Source: Protaetiibacter sp. SSC-01
Lineage (GTDB): Bacteria > Actinomycetota > Actinomycetes > Actinomycetales > Microbacteriaceae
Direction of reading: 5' to 3'
NCBI RefSeq assembly: GCF_014483895.1
Contig: NZ_CP059987.1
Coordinates: forward strand, 62,001-126,000
Length of the DNA: 64,000 nt
The notes below the pieces were generated by a model. That model ran no database searches. It was not told the origin of the DNA and worked only from the letters and a program-made list of their open reading frames with translations. Numbering within the stretch: position 1 is the first letter of the stretch; each line of letters begins with the position of its first letter. Both the position numbers and the translations under genes were made by a program. This document shows, piece after piece, positions 8,853-17,302 of the stretch.

Positions 8853-9832
8853 ACGGCCGACCGATGATCCGCCCCCGCCGCCTGCGGCAGAGCCCCGCGT
8901 GGCGTCGGCTCGCGCAGGAGACGCGCATCGCGCCCGCCCAGCTCGTGCTGCCCATGTTCGTGGCGGAGGGCGCCGACGAGCCGCGACCCATCGCATCCAT
9001 GCCGGGCGTCGTGCAGCATTCGCTCGACTCGTTCCGGGCTGAGCTGCAGCGCGCAGCCGAGGCGGGCATCGGCGGCGTCATGCTCTTCGGCGTGCCGCTC
9101 GAGAAGGACGCGAGCGGATCGGGCGCGACCGACCCCGACGGCATCCTCAACGTCGCGACGCGCATCGCCGCCGCCGAGGTGGGCGACGCGCTCGTCGTGC
9201 AGACCGACCTGTGCCTCGACGAGTTCACCGACCACGGCCACTGCGGCGTGCTCGACGCCGACGGCCGCGTCGACAACGACGCGACGCTCGTGCGCTACCG
9301 CGAGATGGCGCTCGCGCAGGCGCGCGCGGGCTCGCAGCTCGTGGGCCTCTCGGGCATGATGGACGGCCAGGTCGCCGCCGTGCGCGCGGCCCTCGACGCC
9401 GACGGCGCGTACGACGTGCCGATCCTCGCCTACGCGGCCAAGTACGCATCCGCCTTCTACGGGCCGTTCCGCGAGGCCGTGCAGTCGTCGCTCGTGGGCG
9501 ACCGCCGCAGCTACCAGCTCGACCCCGCCAACCGCCGCGAGGGGGCGCGCGAGGTGGAGCTCGACCTCACCGAGGGCGCCGACATCGTCATGGTGAAGCC
9601 CGCCATGAGCTACCTCGACGTGCTCGCGGATGCCGCGGCCGCGTCGCCCGTGCCGGTGTGGGCGTACCAGGTGTCGGGGGAGTACGCGATGATCTCGGCT
9701 GCCGCAGCGAACGGCTGGATCGACCGCGACCGCGCGATCGACGAGTCGCTCGTGTCGATCGTGCGCGCGGGGGCGGATGCCGTGCTCAGCTACTTCGCCG
9801 TCGAGGCGGCCGAGCGCTGGGCGCGCGCGTGA
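8849..9832 (+). CDS. hemB: Delta-aminolevulinic acid dehydratase (porphobilinogen synthase)
   Basis: HemB condenses two 5-aminolevulinates to porphobilinogen. The 327-residue protein has both active-site lysines: Lys198 in [15 protein letters not shown] and the Schiff-base Lys250 in [12 protein letters not shown]. The metal loop reads [14 protein letters not shown], keeping Cys122 and Cys132 of the zinc site but with Asp124 in place of the middle cysteine. That is intermediate between classical Zn and Mg types and seems usual in actinobacteria. It overlaps both neighbours by 4 bases. Confidence 0.96.
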   Translation: MNGRPMIRPRRLRQSPAWRRLAQETRIAPAQLVLPMFVAEGADEPRPIASMPGVVQHSLDSFRAELQRAAEAGIGGVMLFGVPLEKDASGSGATDPDGILNVATRIAAAEVGDALVVQTDLCLDEFTDHGHCGVLDADGRVDNDATLVRYREMALAQARAGSQLVGLSGMMDGQVAAVRAALDADGAYDVPILAYAAKYASAFYGPFREAVQSSLVGDRRSYQLDPANRREGAREVELDLTEGADIVMVKPAMSYLDVLADAAAASPVPVWAYQVSGEYAMISAAAANGWIDRDRAIDESLVSIVRAGADAVLSYFAVEAAERWARA

Positions 9833-11199
9833 GCGGCGTGGGTGCTGGGGGCGCGGGCGGCAACGAGGGCGCGTTCGCGCGTGCGCAGGCGGCGCTGCCC
9901 GGCGGGGTCAACTCGCCCGTGCGCGCCTACGGCTCGGTCGGAGGCACGCCCCGGTTCCTCGTGTCGGCCCGCGGGCCGTACGTGACGGATGTCGAGGGCC
10001 GCGAGTACGTGGACCTCCTCGCGTCGTGGGGTCCTGCGCTGCTGGGGCACGCGCATCCGGAGGTCGTCGCCGCCGTGCAGGAGGCCGCCGCGCGCGGGCT
10101 CTCGTTCGGGGCCTCTACGCCCGCCGAGACGGAGCTCGCCGAGCTCGTGCGCTCGCGGCTGGGGGTGGCGAGCGGCGTCGAGAAGGTGCGGCTCGTGTCG
10201 ACCGGCACCGAGGCGACCATGACCGCGATACGCCTCGCGCGCGGCGCGACCGGGCGCGACCTCGTCGTGAAGTTCGCGGGGCATTACCACGGGCACTCCG
10301 ACGGGCTGCTCGCTGAGGCCGGATCGGGCGTCGCGACGCAGGGTCTGCCGGGCTCGGCCGGCGTGCCGGAGCCCGTCGCGGCGCAGACGCTCGTGCTGCC
10401 CTACAACGACCTCGACGCCGTGCGTGCGGCGTTCGTCGCGCATCCGGGCCGCATCGCCGCCGTCATCACGGAAGCCGCGGGCGCCAACGCGGGCGTGCTC
10501 GCGCCCGAGCCCGGCTTCAACCGCGCGCTGCGCGAGCTCGTGCGGGCCGAGGGCGCGCTGCTCATCCTCGACGAGGTGCTCACCGGCTTCCGCGTCGGCC
10601 CCGCCGGCTGGTGGGGGCTCGAGGGCGCCGCCGAGGGTTGGGCGCCCGACCTCTTCACCTTCGGCAAGGTCGTCGGCGGAGGGATGCCGCTCGCCGCTCT
10701 GGGTGGGCGCGCGGAGCTCATGGACCTGCTCGCGCCGCTCGGGCCCGTGTACCAGGCGGGCACCCTCTCCGGGAACCCGCTCGCCGTCGCGGCGGGGCTC
10801 ACGACGCTGCGCCTCGCCGACGCGGCCGTGTACGCGCACGTCGACGCGGCAGCGGATGCGGTGGCCGGCTGGGTCTCCGAGGCGCTCGCCGCCGAGGGGG
10901 TCGCCCACGTCGTCTCGCGCGCGGGCAGCCTGTTCTCGATCGCGTTCCGCGCGCGGCCTGTGCGCGACTACGCGGATGCGAAGGACCAGGAGGCGTGGAG
11001 GTACGCGCCGTTCTTCCACGCGCTCCTCGATGCCGGCGTCTCGGCGCCGCCGAGCGTGTACGAGGCGTGGTTCCTCACCGCCGCGCACGACGACGCGGCG
11101 CTCGCCCGCATCCGTGCGGCGCTGCCCACGGCGGCGCGTGCGGCGGCTCGCGCTACCGCGCCCACCTCCACCCCCGCCGCCCCTCCGTTGGTTGAGTAG
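9829..11199 (+). CDS. hemL: Glutamate-1-semialdehyde 2,1-aminomutase
   Basis: HemL is a PLP enzyme that turns glutamate-1-semialdehyde into 5-aminolevulinate, directly after HemA. Family features are [11 protein letters not shown] near 24, the glycine-rich [20 protein letters not shown] near 124, [11 protein letters not shown] near 248 with the PLP-contacting Asp, and the PLP lysine in [13 protein letters not shown] (Lys280). At 456 residues it is slightly longer than usual (about 430). The last 20 or so residues are an Ala/Thr/Pro tail, and the final Leu-Val-Glu-stop is read from the beginning of an extragenic repeat element. It is the last gene of the hem operon. Confidence 0.95.
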   Translation: MSGVGAGGAGGNEGAFARAQAALPGGVNSPVRAYGSVGGTPRFLVSARGPYVTDVEGREYVDLLASWGPALLGHAHPEVVAAVQEAAARGLSFGASTPAETELAELVRSRLGVASGVEKVRLVSTGTEATMTAIRLARGATGRDLVVKFAGHYHGHSDGLLAEAGSGVATQGLPGSAGVPEPVAAQTLVLPYNDLDAVRAAFVAHPGRIAAVITEAAGANAGVLAPEPGFNRALRELVRAEGALLILDEVLTGFRVGPAGWWGLEGAAEGWAPDLFTFGKVVGGGMPLAALGGRAELMDLLAPLGPVYQAGTLSGNPLAVAAGLTTLRLADAAVYAHVDAAADAVAGWVSEALAAEGVAHVVSRAGSLFSIAFRARPVRDYADAKDQEAWRYAPFFHALLDAGVSAPPSVYEAWFLTAAHDDAALARIRAALPTAARAAARATAPTSTPAAPPLVE

Positions 11200-11784
11200 C
11201 GCCGCGCGCGAAGCGCACGACCTCTCCATCGCTGGTTGTAGCGCCGCGCCGCGCGCCCGCGCGGCACGACGCGTATCGAAACCCTCGCACCACGTATCAA
11301 CAGCGGGTCAAGGGATGCGAAACCTCCGCACGTCATCCGTCCCTCGGGTTTCGATACGCCGTGCGTCACGCCCTGCGGGCGCGGCGCGCGGCACTCAACC
11401 AGCGGTGAACACGCACCGAGCGTGCCGCTCCCCGCTTCCCGCCTCTCGCTGGTTGAGTAGCGCCGCGCGCGAAGCGCACGACCTCTCCATCGCTGGTTGA
11501 GTAGCGCCGCGCCGCGCGCCCGCGCGGCACGACGCGTATCGAAACCCTCGCACCACGTATCAACAGCGGGCCAAGGAATGCGAAACCTCCGCACGACATA
11601 CGCCCCTCCGGTTTCGATACGCCGTGCGTCGCGCCCTGCGGGCGCGGCGCGCGGCACTCAACCAGCGGTGAACCCGTTTCCCGCTGGTCGAGTGCGCGCG
11701 GCCGCGCGCAGCGCGACCACGCGTGTATCGAGACCCCACGTCTGATGACCTGCGGAAGCGTCAGCGGCGCTCAACCGGCGGTGA
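11186..11784. repeat. Extragenic palindromic repeat block A, with an internal tandem duplication
   Basis: The block consists of forward arms that begin GCTGGTTGAGTAGCGCC and end GTATCGAAACC, and reverse arms that begin GGTTTCGATACGCC and end ACTCAACCAGCGGTGAA. Paired arms can form long hairpins. A unit starting at 11186 is repeated from 11448 with only a few differences, a tandem copy with a period of 262 bases. A variant unit (GGTCGAG arm, TATCGAGACC end) follows at about 11685-11735. The left edge supplies the stop codon of hemL and the right edge (CTCAACCGGCGGTGA) supplies that of the DUF1304 gene. It fills the 570-base gap after hemL; no gene was found in it. Confidence 0.85.
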
Positions 11785-12187
11785 CGCGCGTCAGCGCGAA
11801 CCCGAGTGCCACGACCGCGACGAGCGGCACCGCGCCCTGCACGAGGGCGGCGCGCAGCATCCGTCGGTCGGAACTGACGAGCACGAGCGCCGCGAGCACC
11901 ATGCTGATGCACGCGAAGAGGGTGAGCACGAGGCCGGCGAGGTCGAGCCCCGACCACAGCAGCACGAGCCCGACGACGACGCCGAGCGCGAGGAACAGGT
12001 TGTAGAACCCCTGGTTGTAGGCCATGACGCGCATCGTCTCGGCGTCGGCCTCGCTGCGGATGCCGAAGGTGCGGCGGGTGGAGGGTCGCATCCAGAGCAC
12101 GCTCTCGAGCACCCAGATGTAGACGTGGATGGCCGCGGCGATGCCCGCGAGCACGGACCCGATGGTGACGACCGCGGTGACGTCCAT
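11771..12187 (-). CDS. DUF1304 family membrane protein
   Basis: This is a 138-residue integral membrane protein with four predicted helices. The first helix carries the family pattern AIHVYIWVLESVLW, and RMAYNQGFYNLFLALG-like sequence follows in the second. This matches DUF1304, for which no function is established to my knowledge. The ATG at 12187 lies 5 bases downstream of the oxidoreductase gene, so the two probably form an operon. Its stop codon lies within a motif that matches the edge of the extragenic repeat block. Confidence 0.85.
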   Translation of the reverse strand: MDVTAVVTIGSVLAGIAAAIHVYIWVLESVLWMRPSTRRTFGIRSEADAETMRVMAYNQGFYNLFLALGVVVGLVLLWSGLDLAGLVLTLFACISMVLAALVLVSSDRRMLRAALVQGAVPLVAVVALGFALTRVTAG

Positions 12188-12192
12188 GCGGG

Positions 12193-13170
12193 TCAGTCTT
12201 GCACGCGCACCGCGATCCGCCCCCGGGTGTCGCCCGCGAGGATGCGGCTCGCCCAGCCGGGCACGTCGTCGAGGCCGATCTCGGTCGTGAGGCTGTCGAG
12301 CAGCCCCACGTCGAGGTCGCGCTCGAGGCGCTCCCACACGCGGGTGCGCGTCACGAGCGGCGCCTCGACCGAGTTGATGCCCAGCAGGTTGACGCCCCGA
12401 AGGATGAAGGGCATGACGGTCGTGGCGAGCTCGGGACTCTCGACGAGGCCGCACGCGGCAACCGATCCGCCGTAGCGGGTCTGCGCGAGGAGGCTCGCGA
12501 GGGTCGTGCCGCCGACGACGTCGACGGCGCCGGCCCAGCGGCTCGCCTGCAGCGGCTTGCCGGCCTGCTGCAGCTCGGCGCGGTCGAGGAGGTCGGATGC
12601 GCCGAGTCGCTCGAGGTAGCCGCGGTCGTCGGGGTGGCCGGTCGCGGCGACGACGCGACGTCCGGATGCGGCGAGCAGCATGACGGCGATGGAGCCGAGT
12701 CCGCCGGTCGCCCCGGTGACGACGACGTCGCCGTCGGGGATGTCGTTGTGCTCGAGCGCGAGCACGGCCTGGGCTGCGGTGAAGCCGGCGGTGCCGATCG
12801 CGGCGACGCGGCGCATCCCGAGCTTCTCGGGCACGCGCACGAGGTCGTCGCCCTCGACGCGGGCCCGCGTGCTGTAACCGCCATTGCGGGTTTCGCCGAG
12901 CCCGCCGCCCGTGAGCACGACCTCGTCGCCCGGCTTCCAGCGGGCGTCGCCCGACTCGACGACGGTGCCGACGACGTCGATTCCCGGGATGAGCGGCGAG
13001 ATGCGCGCCACCCCGCGATCACCGCGGAGGGCCAGGCCGTCCTTGAAGTTGAGGCTCGAGTAGGCGACGTCGAGGAGCACCTCGCCGTCACCGAGCTCCG
13101 ACTCGTCGACATCGACGAAGCGGGCCTCGGCGCCCTGGTCGTTGCGGGTTACCTGCAGTGCGCGCACCAT
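12193..13170 (-). CDS. MDR-family oxidoreductase (YhdH/YhfP or acryloyl-CoA reductase type)
   Basis: The protein has 325 residues, zinc-free medium-chain dehydrogenase fold. SSLNFKDGLALRG near residue 39 and PGIDVVGTVVESGD near 62 form the N-terminal GroES-like domain. VVVTGATGGLGSIAVMLLA near 148 is the NADPH-binding site. INSVEAP is typical of the YhdH/AcuI subgroup, which reduces acryloyl-CoA or quinone-like enones. The substrate cannot be decided here. The ATG has a TAGGCT box 7 bases upstream and no leader. It is followed by the DUF1304 gene. Confidence 0.88.
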   Translation of the reverse strand: MVRALQVTRNDQGAEARFVDVDESELGDGEVLLDVAYSSLNFKDGLALRGDRGVARISPLIPGIDVVGTVVESGDARWKPGDEVVLTGGGLGETRNGGYSTRARVEGDDLVRVPEKLGMRRVAAIGTAGFTAAQAVLALEHNDIPDGDVVVTGATGGLGSIAVMLLAASGRRVVAATGHPDDRGYLERLGASDLLDRAELQQAGKPLQASRWAGAVDVVGGTTLASLLAQTRYGGSVAACGLVESPELATTVMPFILRGVNLLGINSVEAPLVTRTRVWERLERDLDVGLLDSLTTEIGLDDVPGWASRILAGDTRGRIAVRVQD

Positions 13171-13177
13171 GCACGAG

Positions 13178-13183
13178 AGCCTA
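13178..13183 (-). promoter_or_regulatory. -10 box TAGGCT, leaderless start of the MDR oxidoreductase
   Basis: On the minus strand TAGGCT ends 7 bases before the ATG at 13170, which places transcription start at or next to the start codon. Confidence 0.5.
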
Positions 13184-13199
13184 CGGGGCGTCGCCGCTT

Positions 13200-13750
13200 C
13201 CGCCGGTTGAGTGGCGCCGGGCGCGGAACGCACGACGCGTATCGAAACGCACCCCTTCTCCGTTGGTCGAGTAGCGCCGCGCCGTGCGCAAAGCGCGCGG
13301 CACGACGCGTATCGAAACCCTCGCACCCGCGTATCGAGAGCGGGGCATGGATGCGAGACCTCCGCACGTCATACGTCCCTCGGGTTTCGATACGCCGCGC
13401 GTCGCGCGCTGCGCGCGCGGCGCGCGGCACTCAACCAGCGGTGAACGCGCGCCCCCTCTCCCGCTGGTCGAGTGCGCGCGGCCGCGCGGAGCGCGACCAC
13501 GCGTGTATCGAGACCCCACCTCTGATGACGTGCGGAAGCGCCCTCCTTCTGCTGGTTGAGTAGCGCCGCGCGCGAAGCGCACGACGCGTGTCGAAACCCT
13601 CGCACCGCGTATCGACAGCGGGTCTGGGGATGCGATCCCTCCGCACGTCATACGTCCCTCGGGTTTCGATACGCCGTGCGTCGCGCCTCCGGCGCGGCGC
13701 GCGGCACTCAACCAGCGGTGAACTCGCCCCCGGACGCAACCAGCGGTGAA
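13200..13750. repeat. Extragenic palindromic repeat block B
   Basis: This block has the same units in nearly the same order as block A: a GGTTGAG...TATCGAAAC forward arm, a second forward arm, a reverse arm GGTTTCGATACGCC...CTCAACCAGCGGTGAA at about 13384-13444, the GGTCGAG/TATCGAGACC variant at about 13470-13520, then another forward/reverse pair up to 13734. It fills the space between the divergent oxidoreductase promoter and the 3' end of the serine hydrolase gene. The following 112 bases to 13862 show nothing recognisable. Confidence 0.85.
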
Positions 13751-13862
13751 GCGCTTGGTGTGCGCGGGGTGAACCGTGGACGCGGCTCACGCTCCCACCG
13801 GGAGAGAGCGCGCCGCGGGGATCGCGGCGCCAATGCGCGGTCGGACCGGGACGACGCGGCGG

Positions 13863-15260
13863 TCAGTCCGCCGCCACCACGTCGAGCTTCTGCACTACGG
13901 GGGCCGCGTGCGGGGTCATCAGCAGGCGGCAGCGCAGGGCGCCGCGGGGGCCGCGGAGCTCCCAGGTGGCGTGGGCCGGCGACTCGTGCGTGAGAGGCCC
14001 CGCATCCGTCACCCCGCCGACGTCGGCGAGCAGCGCACGCAGCGACGCCTCGCGACGCGCGAACGGCACGTCGAGGTCGACGCACGCGTCGAACATCGCC
14101 GGGTCGCCGAGCGAACCCTCGACGAGCGAGGTGCGCAAGGCGGATGCGGCCGCGACGGTCTCGGGCCACGGAGCGAAGGCGGGCGGCTCGGGGGCGGCGG
14201 GCATCGCATCCGTCACCCCGAAGGCGTCGTCGAACACGGCGTCGACGGCGGGCGTAAGCGCCGTGTAGGTCGCGTTCTCGAACACGACCGCACCGACGCC
14301 GGAGCCCTGCTCCCACTGCATGCGCGTCGTGAAGCCGGGGTAGCCGCCGCTGTGGCCCACGAACACCCGCCCGAACGAGTCGCCGCGCAGCGTGAGCCCG
14401 AGGCCGTACGCGCTCCACACTCCACCGCCCGCGGGGTCGCCCGCGATCGGGGTCTGCGGATGCCGCATCCGCTCGACGAGGCCTGCGGGCAGCACCGCGC
14501 CCGCGTCGATCGCGCCCGACAGCACGCCGCACCAGCGAGCGAGGTCGGTCGCGGTGCTGAACAGGCCGCCGATGGGCGAGAACGCGCCGGGCGTGCTGAA
14601 CGGCAGCGGCTCCCAGGTCTGGGTTCGAGCGTCGCGTCCGCTGTCGGCCCCGGGCCGGTAGCCCGTGACCACCCCGCCGACGCTCTCGTCGAAGCCCGTG
14701 CCGGTCAGGCCGAGCGGCTCGAGCAGGCGCGACTCCACGACACGGCGGAACGGCATCCCCGCGCGAGCCGCGACGATGCGCCCCACGATCGCGTAGCCGA
14801 GGTTCGAGTACTCGAAGCGCTCGCCCGCGGGCCAGATCGCCCGCACGCCCTCGCCGAGCAGCGCCGCGAACACGTCGTGCGGCAGCGACTCCTGCCGGTC
14901 GGCCCAGGGGTCGTCGGTCGGGAAGCCCGCGCGCATCGCGAGCGCGTCGAGCACCGTCGGCTGCCGCGCATCCGGCCCCAGGATGCGCAGGGGCACGTCG
15001 AGCGCGTCGGCGAGCGGCTCGTCGAGGTCGAGCAGGCCGTCGGCCTCGAGCAGCAGCGCGGTCGCCGCCGTGAAGCTCTTCGTGCAGGAGGCGATGCGGA
15101 ACGCCGTGCGCTCCGCCGCCACCGGCAGGTCACCGGATGCGACGACCGCCTCGAGCGCGCCCCCCGCGAATACTCCCCGCACCTGCGCAGGCGCGGTCAC
15201 GCCGACGCGCGCGTCGAGTCCCCGCGCGAGCGCCTCCTGGAGACGCGCCGTCGACGTCAC
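13863..15260 (-). CDS. Serine hydrolase of the class C beta-lactamase / penicillin-binding-protein fold
   Basis: The 465-residue protein has the three active-site elements of the family: SCTK near residue 58 (Ser-x-x-Lys nucleophile), YSN near 150 in FEYSNLGYAIVG, and HSGG near 307 in GHSGGYPGF, which takes the place of KTG. A second domain of about 130 residues follows. No signal peptide is visible, so it is probably cytoplasmic, which fits an esterase or peptidase better than a secreted beta-lactamase. The start is GTG. It lies 3 bases after pfkA on the same strand, so the two are likely co-transcribed. Confidence 0.85.
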   Translation of the reverse strand: MTSTARLQEALARGLDARVGVTAPAQVRGVFAGGALEAVVASGDLPVAAERTAFRIASCTKSFTAATALLLEADGLLDLDEPLADALDVPLRILGPDARQPTVLDALAMRAGFPTDDPWADRQESLPHDVFAALLGEGVRAIWPAGERFEYSNLGYAIVGRIVAARAGMPFRRVVESRLLEPLGLTGTGFDESVGGVVTGYRPGADSGRDARTQTWEPLPFSTPGAFSPIGGLFSTATDLARWCGVLSGAIDAGAVLPAGLVERMRHPQTPIAGDPAGGGVWSAYGLGLTLRGDSFGRVFVGHSGGYPGFTTRMQWEQGSGVGAVVFENATYTALTPAVDAVFDDAFGVTDAMPAAPEPPAFAPWPETVAAASALRTSLVEGSLGDPAMFDACVDLDVPFARREASLRALLADVGGVTDAGPLTHESPAHATWELRGPRGALRCRLLMTPHAAPVVQKLDVVAAD

Positions 15261-15263
15261 GGC

Positions 15264-16289
15264 TCAGCCGAAGAGGATCGCGGCCTCGTCGTACCGCGAC
15301 TGCGGGACGGTCTTGAGGCGACCGAGCGCATCCTCGAACGGCACCGTGACGATCTGGGTGCCGCGCAGGGCGACCATCTTGCCCCACGCCTCCTCGAGCA
15401 CGATGTCGACGACGGCCATGCCGTAGCGGGTCGCGAGCACGCGGTCGTACGCCGTCGGGGTGCCGCCGCGCTGGATGTGGCCGAGCGTCGTCGCGCGCGT
15501 CTCGATGCCCGTGCGCTCCTCGATCTCGGGGGCGAGCATGTCGCCGATGCCGCCCAGGCGGGGGCGTCCGAAGGCGTCGAGTCCGCGCTCCGAGTGGGCG
15601 TCGTCCATCGTGTCGAGCTTGAAGCCCTCCGCGACGACGACGAGCGGGGCGCGGCCGCGGGCGCGGGCCGAGTTCATCCACTCGCAGATCTCGTCCATGC
15701 TCGTCTTGCGCTCGGGGATGAGGATCGCGTGCGCGCCGGCCGCCATGCCCGAGTGGAGGGCGATCCAGCCGACGTGGCGGCCCATGACCTCCGCGACCAT
15801 GCAGCGACCGTGCGAGTCGCCCGTCGTGCGGAGGCGGTCCATCGCCTCGGTCGCGATCTGCACCGCGGTGTCGAAGCCGAACGTGTAGTCGGTGGCCGAG
15901 AGGTCGTTGTCGACCGTCTTGGGCACGCCCACGATCTGCACGCCCTCATCCGTGAGCCGCTTCGCGGCCGCGAGGGTGCCCTCGCCGCCGATCGCGATGA
16001 CGGCGTCCATGCCCGTGTCGGACATGACCTCCTTCACGCGCTCCACGCCCCCGTACTCGAACGGGTTCGTGCGCGAGGTGCCGAGGATCGTGCCGCCCTG
16101 CTTGCCGATGCCCATGACCTGGGGGCGGCCGAGGGGGTGGATGTCGGCATCCACGAGGCCCTTCCATCCGTCCTTGATGCCGACGAACTCGATGTCGTCG
16201 TGCTGAGTCAGGCCCTTGAGGACGGCGCCGCGGATGACCGCGTTGAGTCCGGGGCAGTCGCCACCGCTGGTGAGGATTCCGATCTTCAC
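15264..16289 (-). CDS. pfkA: 6-phosphofructokinase
   Basis: PfkA phosphorylates fructose 6-phosphate in glycolysis. The 341-residue protein shows SGGDCPGLNAVIRG at the N-terminus, GGEGT at 101-105, PKTVDNDL at 123-130 with the catalytic Asp, and a MGRHVGWIA motif near 171. Residue 104 is Gly, as in ATP-dependent enzymes, but residue 124 is Lys, as in PPi-dependent ones. This combination is known from the mixed actinobacterial clade, where ATP is usually the donor. The start is the GTG that gives VKIGILTSGG; the upstream frame does not resemble the family. Confidence 0.93.
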   Translation of the reverse strand: MKIGILTSGGDCPGLNAVIRGAVLKGLTQHDDIEFVGIKDGWKGLVDADIHPLGRPQVMGIGKQGGTILGTSRTNPFEYGGVERVKEVMSDTGMDAVIAIGGEGTLAAAKRLTDEGVQIVGVPKTVDNDLSATDYTFGFDTAVQIATEAMDRLRTTGDSHGRCMVAEVMGRHVGWIALHSGMAAGAHAILIPERKTSMDEICEWMNSARARGRAPLVVVAEGFKLDTMDDAHSERGLDAFGRPRLGGIGDMLAPEIEERTGIETRATTLGHIQRGGTPTAYDRVLATRYGMAVVDIVLEEAWGKMVALRGTQIVTVPFEDALGRLKTVPQSRYDEAAILFG

Positions 16290-16346
16290 CCGCCCATCAT
16301 GCCCTGTTTCCGGGCACGCCTCGCACTCGGCGGCCGTCGCCGTCGC

Positions 16347-16352
16347 TAGAGT
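16347..16352 (+). promoter_or_regulatory. -10 box TAGAGT
   Basis: This TANNNT hexamer lies 47 bases before the ATG of the first DUF4190 gene. A short leader with AAGGAGCG follows, which serves as the ribosome site. Confidence 0.4.
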
Positions 16353-16399
16353 TCCCCTGTCCGATCCGTCCGGGCATCCACCACACCCCAAGGAGCGTC

Positions 16400-16744
16400 A
16401 TGACCGACCCCAACGTCCCCGACCCCGCCGCTCAGCCTGCGCCCGCCGCGCCGGCCGCGCCCGCAGCCGCCCCGGCCCCGGGCACCAGCTACCCCGGCAA
16501 GACCCTCGGCATCGTGGGCCTCATCGCGAGCTTCCTCGTCGCGATCGTCGGCCTCATCCTGAGCGCCATCGCCCTCTCGCAGTCGAAGAAGGCCGGCTAC
16601 AAGAACACGCCTGCCAAGGTGGGCCTCATCCTCGGCATCATCTTCTCGATCCTGTGGATCCTGTTCTGGGTGCTGTGGGGCGCGCTGTTCGCGGCGATCG
16701 TCTCGAACTGCCCGGAGGTCGCCCCCGGTCAGTACGTCTGCTGA
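16400..16744 (+). CDS. DUF4190-type small membrane protein (copy 1)
   Basis: The protein has 114 residues. A Pro/Ala-rich cytoplasmic head of about 30 residues precedes two transmembrane helices. YPGKTLGIVGLIASF begins the first helix, a charged loop (SQSKKAGYKNTPAKVG) links the two, and the second helix follows. This is the DUF4190 pattern of small actinobacterial membrane proteins, function unknown. The paralogue at 16946-17212 is nearly identical in the loop and first helix. Each gene has its own promoter and terminator. Confidence 0.82.
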   Translation: MTDPNVPDPAAQPAPAAPAAPAAAPAPGTSYPGKTLGIVGLIASFLVAIVGLILSAIALSQSKKAGYKNTPAKVGLILGIIFSILWILFWVLWGALFAAIVSNCPEVAPGQYVC

Positions 16745-16756
16745 TCTGAGCCACCC

Positions 16757-16795
16757 CGAAGGGGCCGGTGCGGAGCGATCCGCCCGGCCCCTTCG
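16757..16795 (+). terminator. Strong intrinsic hairpin after DUF4190 copy 1
   Basis: A 12-pair perfect stem (16757-16768 with 16784-16795) contains a second stem of 5 pairs (16770-16774 with 16779-16783) around GCGA. It begins 12 bases after the stop codon. Confidence 0.75.
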
Positions 16796-16890
16796 TCGTC
16801 GTCCGTCGTGCGGCGTCATGCCGGCGTCATCCCGCGACATGGGGAGTTCTGACGGGTCATTCCACTTCCTCCTGTACCCCGCGGCTCGCT

Positions 16891-16896
16891 AGGCTG
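16891..16896 (+). promoter_or_regulatory. -10 box TAGGCT
   Basis: TAGGCT lies 49 bases before the ATG of DUF4190 copy 2. The leader contains AAGGAG as ribosome site. Confidence 0.45.
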
Positions 16897-16945
16897 CCCC
16901 AGTGGTCGATAACCCGACCCACCACCACCTTCTTCAAGGAGCGAA

Positions 16946-17212
16946 ATGTCCAACCTCCAGCAGGCCCCCGCGGGTACCGACTACCCGGGCAAGACCCTCG
17001 GCATCGTGGGCCTCATCCTGGTGTTCTTCACGAACATCATCGGCCTCATCGTGAGCGCGATCGCGCTCAACCAGTCGAAGCAGGCCGGCTACAAGAACAC
17101 CCCCGCCAAGGTCGGCGTGATCCTCGGCATCATCTTCGTCGCGCTCGGCGTGCTGTTCCTCATCCTGTGGTTCGGTATCTTCGCCGCCGCGTTCTCGGTC
17201 AGCAGCTACTGA
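16946..17212 (+). CDS. DUF4190-type small membrane protein (copy 2)
   Basis: The protein has 88 residues and two transmembrane helices. It shares YPGKTLGIVGLI and the AGYKNTPAKVG loop with the gene upstream, so the two arose by duplication. It lacks the Pro/Ala head of copy 1. Function is unknown. The ATG follows AAGGAGCG at good spacing. A promoter box upstream and a strong hairpin downstream make it an independent unit. Confidence 0.82.
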   Translation: MSNLQQAPAGTDYPGKTLGIVGLILVFFTNIIGLIVSAIALNQSKQAGYKNTPAKVGVILGIIFVALGVLFLILWFGIFAAAFSVSSY

Positions 17213-17221
17213 GCCCTTCGC

Positions 17222-17255
17222 GAGAGGCCCGCACGGTTCGCCGTGCGGGCCTCTC
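17222..17255 (+). terminator. Strong hairpin with TTCG loop after DUF4190 copy 2
   Basis: A perfect 15-pair stem (17222-17236 with 17241-17255) is closed by a TTCG tetraloop, 9 bases after the stop codon. Confidence 0.8.
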
Positions 17256-17289
17256 CGCGTTCCTGGGAGGGCGGGTCGGCGCCCGGGGT

Positions 17290-17295
17290 TAGCCT
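17290..17295 (+). promoter_or_regulatory. -10 box TAGCCT, leaderless start of the DNA glycosylase
   Basis: TAGCCT ends 7 bases before the ATG at 17303, and no Shine-Dalgarno is present. Confidence 0.5.
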
Positions 17296-17302
17296 GGCCC
17301 GG

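Noticed and set aside
11186-13750. Repeat blocks as insertion sequences or a CRISPR array.
   Set aside because: There is no transposase frame, no target-site duplication that I can define, and no regular spacer pattern. The units are inverted arms of variable length.
13863-15260. Secreted beta-lactamase conferring antibiotic resistance.
   Set aside because: No signal peptide is visible, the third motif is HSGG not KTG, and the gene is coupled to pfkA; an esterase or peptidase is more likely.
13776-16349. Open frame of 857 codons on the plus strand.
   Set aside because: It is the complement of the serine hydrolase and pfkA genes, whose motifs are unmistakable; high GC keeps the opposite frame open.
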